Below are positions 48,401 through 57,400 of a stretch of DNA of 64,000 nt, in pieces. The notes under the pieces were generated by a model. That model did no database searches, had not been told where the DNA came from, and saw only the letters and a program-made list of their open reading frames with translations. Source of the DNA: Micropterix aruncella (taxonomy: Eukaryota; Arthropoda; Insecta; Lepidoptera; Micropterigidae); NCBI GenBank assembly GCA_944548615.1, contig OX155972.1:6516975-6580974 (forward strand), given 5' to 3'. The translations under genes and the position numbers were made by a program. Position 1 is the stretch's first letter, and the number at the start of each line of letters is the position of its first letter.

Positions 48401-51400
48401 GGGAAAATAAAATAGATTAGACGTACATTTAAAAAAAAATAATAAACAAACTTAAGAGTGTTACAAAAAACAGTGTTACATTCAGACATATTTATTTATT
48501 TATTTATTTTCAGGAAAACCAACAGCTAATTATAATTTAACAATGCCGGAGTAACATAGCAGAGAGCCAATTAAAGGTTTTCACGTTTAACCCTTCAGGC
48601 CTCGGCCCCTCAGCCGATTGACAATTTGCTGTCCCAAAAAATTTTAGTAAAAATTAGTTAAAAAATTGAAATACGATACTGTCTTCACCAAAACATTTAT
48701 TACTGCCAAACCACTATACCTACAATTAAAATGAAACATATTAACATAATAAAACATAACAAAATCAAACAAATTAAATTAAAATAAAATTAAAACGGGG
48801 CCCTCACGCTGAATCGTGTTGTGGCCGATATCGGCCAATCGGGGCTTGAGGGGTTAAATAACGTTGTAGAAACATATGTGATCTTTCAATTAAAGCTATC
48901 GATTAAGAATGCATCAAAAATTATTCAACAATTAATGCTAAAAAATTCACTGTTCAGCCGCTGCCTAGCTGAGTTAACACTCGTACAGAATAGATCAAAG
49001 TCAAAGCGTTTAATCATGTCATTGAAATTGTCACTTGTTCGCCACAGAAATGCATTTTGCCTATAGTTGGTACCAGCATGAGGAACATGAAGAGCAGGGT
49101 TAAATCTATTGAGTTTGGAAGGAACACGGAGATTAATTTTATTTAGTAAGTCAGGACAGTTAATATTATTGGAGGTAATTTTTAGCAAAAAGGTTAAGTC
49201 CGCGGTTTCACGCCGCTTAATCAAGGGGAGGATATGAAATTTCTTGCATAAATTGAAATTGTGATAAAAAAAATAAATAAATAAAAAAACATAACATATC
49301 AGCAATTGTGCTGCTTGTCCGTAAAACATAATAATAATAATAATAAAATATATACCTGGCAGTCACGTATGTCTCTAGAAATTAGAGATAATGTTCTATG
49401 CTGTTCCTGGAACCGTAACAGCGATACCGATTTGTACACATCAGCAATCATTATTAAATTCTTCACGGCCATAATTCGATGAACATAAATTTGTGTATCT
49501 ATGAATGCGACTCCAACCAGATCGTCATCTTTCAGCTGCCATATATAAATCTGAAAAATATTGAGAGAGAATTAACCTTTCGGAAGCCAGCCTTCGTGCG
49601 TAAAAAAGGCTTTGCATATTTTTGGTTGACTTTGTATATAAATATCATACAAAGTCAACCATGTATATAACCTTTGTATATAACCTAACATTATCATTTT
49701 TCTTATGAATTATCTCTCGTTACATAATAGTTAAGCCGGCCGAAATGGCTACGCGTGGATTGGCATTGGATTGGTGATTTTGGCCTCCCAGGGGTTAAGC
49801 AGTTAAGCAACAAAAAGCTCTTGGAATAATAATACTACTACTGTTTTGGGGAATGGCACCAAACTCAAAAAGAATTTTTCTCCTCCAGAATAGAGCGGTA
49901 CGCAGTTTATAATAGAGTCTCACCAAAAAGTTCTTGTAAGCCGCTATTTGTAAAATCAGGAATAATGACTCTATTTTCTTCTTACATCTACCAAAATATT
50001 ATGTACGCTCGTAGACACCTAACAGAAGCTCCGGTGAATAGTGATTTTCATCATCACGATACGAGGAATAAATCCAATCTCCACATAAACCGACAGCAAC
50101 TTAGCAAAGTGCGATACAGTTTTATTCACCAACATTTGTCTTTCTATAATAAGATTCCAGAGCAAATGAAAAGCCTTGGAGAGGACCAATTTAAAAAGAT
50201 AATTATACATAATTTGGTAAGAAACCCAATTTATGGTATAAGGGAGTTTGAAAATTCTGAGTTTATTTTCCATGTTGATGATTAATGAAATGTGTAAAGT
50301 TTTAAACATAATGGTATTATGATAACTAACATTCTAATTTTCATATAATTTATTATACATCTATTCATTTAAAAAAAAAAATACGAAGGCATATTGCTGG
50401 ATTGACAATAAAATATATATTTTTTGATTATTCTACATAGAATTTGCATTTCTATTTTAATATATTATTCTCCCTGGCTCTTCAATCACATTAGTATATT
50501 TTGATTATTTGTATGTAGGTAATATTGAATATTATTACAGCCATGATACTACTATCTATACGATAGTTATGTAACTATCACGATAGTTATGTTTTTAATA
50601 ATTAAATTTTTAGCATTTAATTTTGTGACGCATCCAAGTGTAGGAATGCCTATCTACTGGAGTAGTTGATTGTATTGTATTGTATTGTAATAAGTGATGA
50701 TCTCAAATGGGATAAACACATTGTTGCAATCTTTAAAATAGCCAACTCTACTCTCTATCTGATTAGGAAGGATTTTTAACATCTATCAATAGAGATGTTT
50801 ATAAAGATCTACAAGGCTTTTATGAGACCTATTTTTGGGTATAGCTATCAGCACTGGAACCCCATCTTATGCGAAAATGTAGATGTGTGAACCTATGGAT
50901 ACTTTCCCGTATTTTTAGCGAACCTAATATTCGCCTTACATACTCATGCTAATACAAAATTTATATTTCAATATTTTCCTATAATATAAAAGTAACTAGT
51001 ATTGTTGATTAAATGAGTATTGCCCATGATAACGCAACTGTCCAGTCTACAGTCAAATTAGGCATATTGACAGCACTACTGTCAGAACAACTACTCGGTA
51101 TGTTTAGTGCATCAAACGCCCAATTAACCCCTGGGTGGCCACGCCCGCCGATCGGCGTTTTTCGTATTATCCGTATTATATCCGTATTTATGCAATTATC
51201 TCTCTATTTCTCCCTCCACTGCGGTAAGACCCTGTCATTGAAGCCTGCCATTAAATAAGCCACCGGTATATTTTCTGGCAAACTCCCAACTAGAAGCAGT
51301 CAAGCAACAAAAAGATCTTGGAATAACAATTACCGATGATCTCAAATGGGAGAAACATATAATTGCAATTGCTAAAAGAGCCAACTCTACTCTCTATCTA

Positions 51401-54400
51401 ATAAGGAAGGCTTTCCAACATCTGTCAATAGAGGTTTTTATCAAGATCTACAAGTCATATGTGAGACCTATTCTTAAGTATGGCTATCAGATCTGGAACC
51501 CTTACTTTTGCAAAGATGTAGATATTCTGGAAAAGGTTCAGCGAAGGGCAACCAAAATGCCAGTGGGCCTGAAGAATAGGAATTATGAAGATCGCTTGAA
51601 TTTACTTGGAATTACTACACTCAAACAAAGAAGACAAATAGGGGACCTGATTGAGACATATAAAATTCTAACACACTATTACAATGTACCTGCACTGAAG
51701 AATATTTACAAATTCAACGTCAACACAAAAAACTCAACCGTACAAAATTTAAATCTAATCCTCTTAAGAACAAATAGAGTGGTGGGCATGTGGAATAAAC
51801 TACAATTTGAAGTAATTAGTGCAAGCTCTGTCAATCAATTTAAAAACAGACTCGATTTGAACTTAAAAACTTGTTAATATTGTTTATATAATATTGTTCA
51901 TATTGTTTAGCTTTACAAGATCTGATCTGGACGTATCAGCAAAGCTGCCTGTCCATAATAAATAACAATAACAAATAATAATCATAATAATGACGAGTTC
52001 TCAGACAACGAAAATCAACTGAAAGTGAAAAACCGAGTAGGGAACTGTGACTTTTGAATGAATAGACTACTGCCAAAAAAAATATAATAAAGAGAATGCT
52101 TGAGGAATTCTACCTAAGCCTGAAGATGAAATTTCCCTAGCCAAAGTGATGTCTGAAGTAAGGTCCATACCCGCAATAAAACACCAGTTCTTGTCAGATC
52201 ATAAGGGTCCAATTCAGCGACGGTGCGCTAGTATAAACAGCCATTGGCCCATAACTCTTTGCTAATCCGCCTGTTATGTTTATGGGTATTTTATTTTTCC
52301 CTATTGAAGAATACGAGCTAATAAAGGTATGCTTTGATACTATATTACGGAGTACGGATTAACCCCTAGAGCCCCAATTGGCCGATATCGGCCACAACAC
52401 GATTCAGCGTGACGGCCCGTTTTAATTTTATTTAAATTTAATTTGTTTTATTTTATTATGTTTTATTACGTTAATATGTTTTATTTCAATTATGGGTAGG
52501 GGAGAGGGTGGTACATTCGGCTACTTATGCAAATAATGCACGTAATTTTCAAAATCAGCCACCAATTTAAAAACTGGTATATGCAAAAGTTAATCTGCAC
52601 TTTTATCTATGTTTTCCGCAAGTAACAACTCTCTTACGTTAACACTTTTTTTCGAATTTAATTTTTAAAAAAAGCTTGCAAATGGGCGATTGTACCCCAC
52701 CAGTGGGGTAGTTTTGGCTATAGGGTGGGGTACATTCATCTAGTTATAATAAGTAACATACAAAGGTAAATCAAATGTTTTTATTGAACAAAAGTGAACT
52801 CATGAAAATACAAAATACAAGAAACGATAAAAAAACAAAGAAAAAGTATTGAGAAAAAAGTATAGCAGAAAAAATCTTAGATCTAACGGACATTAAGTCC
52901 TTCAAAATTGTAATTAAAAATGTACAGGGAAGATGTCCTGGCTGTTGACAGTTTGCTTGCTTGTGACAAAACTGCAATGATATCTGTTTTCTTCACAATG
53001 CTGATGTCTTCTACCTGAGGATGCATAAATGTGTTAGATTTGTTTTTTCGCCTCAAGAAGTTTATTTCATATTCTTGGCAACCTGTGTTTTTCAAAATGT
53101 GCCCTATATAATAGCAAATGGTTGCCTTAGTGGCGAACTTGACCATTACACAATCACCAACACAAAAATCATTGCAATTAGGCAAGTTGGTAGGCAAAGG
53201 TAATTCATCCGAGCTGGACAAAAACTCTTCACCATCAGAGGTGTCGACAAGTTTCATTGACCTGTCTGAATCACTTGAGCTTTCATTCAAGATTTTCTTT
53301 GGAACCGGTTTAATTGGGAACAGCTTTTTTATTGTTCCTTTATTTCTTTTTAGTTCTTCTTTTCTCCTTTTCTCTATTTCAATATTTTCCTTCATCTTCA
53401 TTACCGGGGTATCTGTGTATACATAAGATTTTGATGGAATTTTTCTGTTCCTCTTCTTTTTTCCAGCTCCTTTTGGGTACGGTCTCAATTCTTCTAGTGA
53501 TCTTGAAACTTTGATCTTAAGTTTGGTCCTTTGAGAAACAGAAGGGGTTTCAATTACAATGGGCTCCTTATCTTTTGAAAATGAAAGGGCTATCTCTGTC
53601 TGGGGTTCTGCTGCTTCCACACTGGTATTAACATCATCATGATCATAGCTAGTAGTTGGAGGTGGGGTGGTTTGGTTTGTTTCTTCTATGCTGTCCTGTC
53701 TGGAAGTTGAAGGAATAGCAACAGGTTCCACTTCAGTAGTTAAACTGTTGTCTTCAACGTTGGAATTGTCAGTGACTGTGCTGGGCATGAAATCATTGTC
53801 GTCAAATGCCAGCCTATTAAGGGGCCAAATGCCTGGTGTTTCAAACCACTTATTATGTTTTTTTTGCTGAATGCATTATCAAAGGCTCTACTGGCAAGTT
53901 GAGCTATTTGCCTAATGGTTATCATTTTGGCAGGCTGTGTGAGCATGTAATCATTGAAAGCGACATTTAGGCAAGCTTTAAAAGGCCCGTACACTGCAAT
54001 GTCTAGGGGTTGAAGACGATGTGTGGTATGTGGGGGGAAGGATAACAGCACTATACCATTGCTTCTGCAATACTGGATTGCTCCAAATGATGTGTGTGAT
54101 TCGTGATTGTCGATCAACAACAATATTTTCTTCTCAGTTGAACAATTGGTGTGTTCAACTATGTGTTTGAGAACTGATATAAATAACTCCGATGTCATCC
54201 AACCCGATTTGTTTCCTAATGCGATACTGGAAATAGGAGCACCATCCAAAAAGTCATTCACATTTCTAATGCGAGGATAAACAAAAACAGGTGGAATTGT
54301 TCCCCCAATGGCGCTGATTATACCAACAAAGGTGACTAATTCTCCACGTTCAGCTGAAGCTACCTGCCCAACTTGTTTTTTCCCACGTGTGGAGACAACT

Positions 54401-57400
54401 TTTACTGGTTTCATTACTGTTTGTATCCCAGTCTCGTCCAAGTTATATATTTGCTCTGGTTTGAATTTATGCTTTTCCAAGACTTTGACGTAGTTGGAAA
54501 AAAATTCCTCCAATCTGTCTTTATTGAATGCCATGGCTCTATTCAGGCTGGTACTCTCAGGTTTTCTTAGAGACAATTGTTGATTTCTTAACATGAAGCC
54601 TTTCAGCCATTCAATTCCTGCAATTTAAATCCATATGGTAATTAGGTATCATTATCGATAAAAACAAAAATATAATAACTTACCTGCCAACTGACTTGCT
54701 CTCCAATTGGTTGGTGTTACGCAATCTGGTAATATTTGTGCAAATTCATAGGCCAATTTTCGCACTTGTTGATATGACAACCCGTAATTCAGATTGGATG
54801 ATTTCTTGATATATTCCACAAGTTCCCTTTCTTGAGAAATTGTAAAAACTTGTTTAACAGTGTATTTACTCCTATATTTTTTCTCTTCATCACTGCTTTC
54901 ATTCCCAGAATCTCTGTCAATAGTAGATAAGACTTCATCTATTGTTTTTTTCTTTAGCAAGGTCTTTATTCTCGACTGCAATGTAGATCTTTTAACTCCA
55001 TACCGCCTTGCAGCTTCATGAACACTGACAACTTTTCGTAAAGAATTACGAATCGCTTCTTTCATATTATTCTCATTGATGTCCCTGCGGTTGGTTTTGC
55101 ATACATATGTACGTGGCATCTGAACAAATAAAATAATACGTTACCATAGAAATAAAATTTTTCTTTTATTCCATTGATGGGGTACCTTCGTCCGCTGGAT
55201 GAAAGTACCCCAGCCGCTTATGCCGAATCTTCCCCGCATGAGATTCCAACAGATTTAAATAAAAAAGTAAAACATGGTCAGCATTTTAGGTTAGCTTTCA
55301 TATTGACATCATTTATGAATTAGTGCTGCATGCTGTGCATTTTTATCATACTTAATATGCTTCACAAAATTACAAATTATGAACTTCTACGACAGACAAA
55401 AAACTTACCTTTTATAGCAGAAACTTTTAATCATTTATTGATAAATAAACCCGCTACTGCGACCGCTTGTGACAGTTCCCACCATCAGGAATGATGCATT
55501 ACCAACATAACTACGCAAAAATTTGGCGGTATATACAAACTAGGGCTGTGTAGGATACGAAAGATGAATCTACCCCATGGCCGAATCTACCACCCCTTCC
55601 CCTACAGTGGTTTGGCAGTAATTAATGTTTTGGTGAGACAGTGTCATAATTCATTTTTTTTACTAATTTTTACTAAAATTTTTTGGAACATCAACTTGTC
55701 AATCGGCTGAGGGGCTGAGGCCTGAAGGGTTTAATAAACTTTTGATTCGATACTAGATATGTATCGATACTCTGATTAGAGTACTGTAATGAGTACTGAT
55801 TTCAAGATCAGCATCGGTGCGGATGAGGTCCCTTTCAGTTTCGAGATTAAAAACCTCGGCGTCCATATGGACGACAACCTCTCATGGCGGCCACATATTC
55901 GAGAAATGCGACGCAAACTCTTCGGCCGATTTCATTCGCTGAATAGGCTGAAAAATATCCTTCCGGAGGAGAGCAAGATTACGATTTGTCCGTCTGCACT
56001 CCTCCCCCTTCTGGATTATGGATATGTCGCATTTCTTGACGTCACAGAGGAGTTATCCACCAAAGTTGAGCGTCTCCAAAATGTTTGCATTCGGTATATC
56101 CATGGTCTCAGAAAATTTGACATCACGGAGTACAGAGAGAAGCTTCACTGGCTGTCGACCCGGGAGAAAAGAGACATGCGAGTTCTCTGTATGCTTTTCA
56201 AGATCTTGGATGGCGTCGCTCCCAATTATCTTACCGGCAGATTTACTGCACTATCGGCTCACGGACGCCCTCTGAGATCAAAAGACAATCTGCTACTCTA
56301 TTCCTAGTCACAGCACAGCAGTGACTTCTTCTCATTCTCTTTCACCGTGCATGGAGCCCGTCTTTGGAATGCTTTGCCGGAAAATGTGAGAACCGCGCCA
56401 AGCATAACAACTTTTAAAAACAGACTCAGAGCATTTGAAATCTTCCAGATAAATGCCCTTTCCCCTCCGATTCTCCTCCTATTTAAACTTTAGCATCCTT
56501 ATAGGTGTTAGATTATTTTAGTGTGGCACATCCTGTGCCCACAAAGAGTTAAAGTCCTAATAATATTTAAAAAAAAAAACATTTTTGTGATTTGAACATT
56601 TCTAGTTAGGTATTGTTTTTTTTTTACTCTACTGGCATCTAAATTCTTTCGCTTCCATTAAGGTTAGCTGTAAGAGATTGTAATTTAAGCAAAATGGACT
56701 TCTGTTTTGTATTGTTTCTTTAAATGTCCAATAAAGATTTTTTGACTTTCTAAAATTTGTAATAAGGTATGTTTCACCTATACAACAACAAAACATCAAT
56801 ATTTATATTCTTTCAGCCTCAACTAATATCGTCAAAAGCGCCTGTAATGGCCTCATATGTAATAGTATTAAAAGACCTGGATGAAAAGATCGACAATATA
56901 CTGGATATTCAATTTTTACATGGATACATGAGCCGACGCTGTTATTACTCTATGAACCTGAGAGTGCATTGACTCAGAGAGCATTTGAAATCTTGCAGAT
57001 AAATTCCCTTTCCCCTCGTTTTTAAACTTTAGCATCTTTATAGGTTTTAGATTATTTTGGTGTGACAAATCCTATGCCCACAAAGAGTTAAGTATATATT
57101 TCTTTCTATCCTCTTTTATTCTATTTTTCATACTCTTTATATAGGTTAACTTATGTAGTCTACTCGCAAATAATGTTCATACAATAGTATAGGTTAGCTC
57201 TAAAATATTGCCTGCAGGCAATATTTTAGCTTGCCTTTTCCTAAGAATAAAGCGTTTTATTATTATTATTATAAATAATAAATACAAACGGAGCTGCCAT
57301 GGAATTCACCGACCGGAGTCGGGCCCATCATAATACTATTTTTTACACTTCTGGGGGGTGAGCAGTGGATTCCGGACTTACGAACCGGCTGTGGTAGGTT

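Larger units (their letters stand above)
52363..55730. mobile_element. TTAA MITE (piggyBac-type), copy C3, host of the pogo element
   Basis: TTAA at 52359-52362 and 55731-55734. Ends match copies C1 and C2. Interrupted at 52499-55602. Confidence 0.88.
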
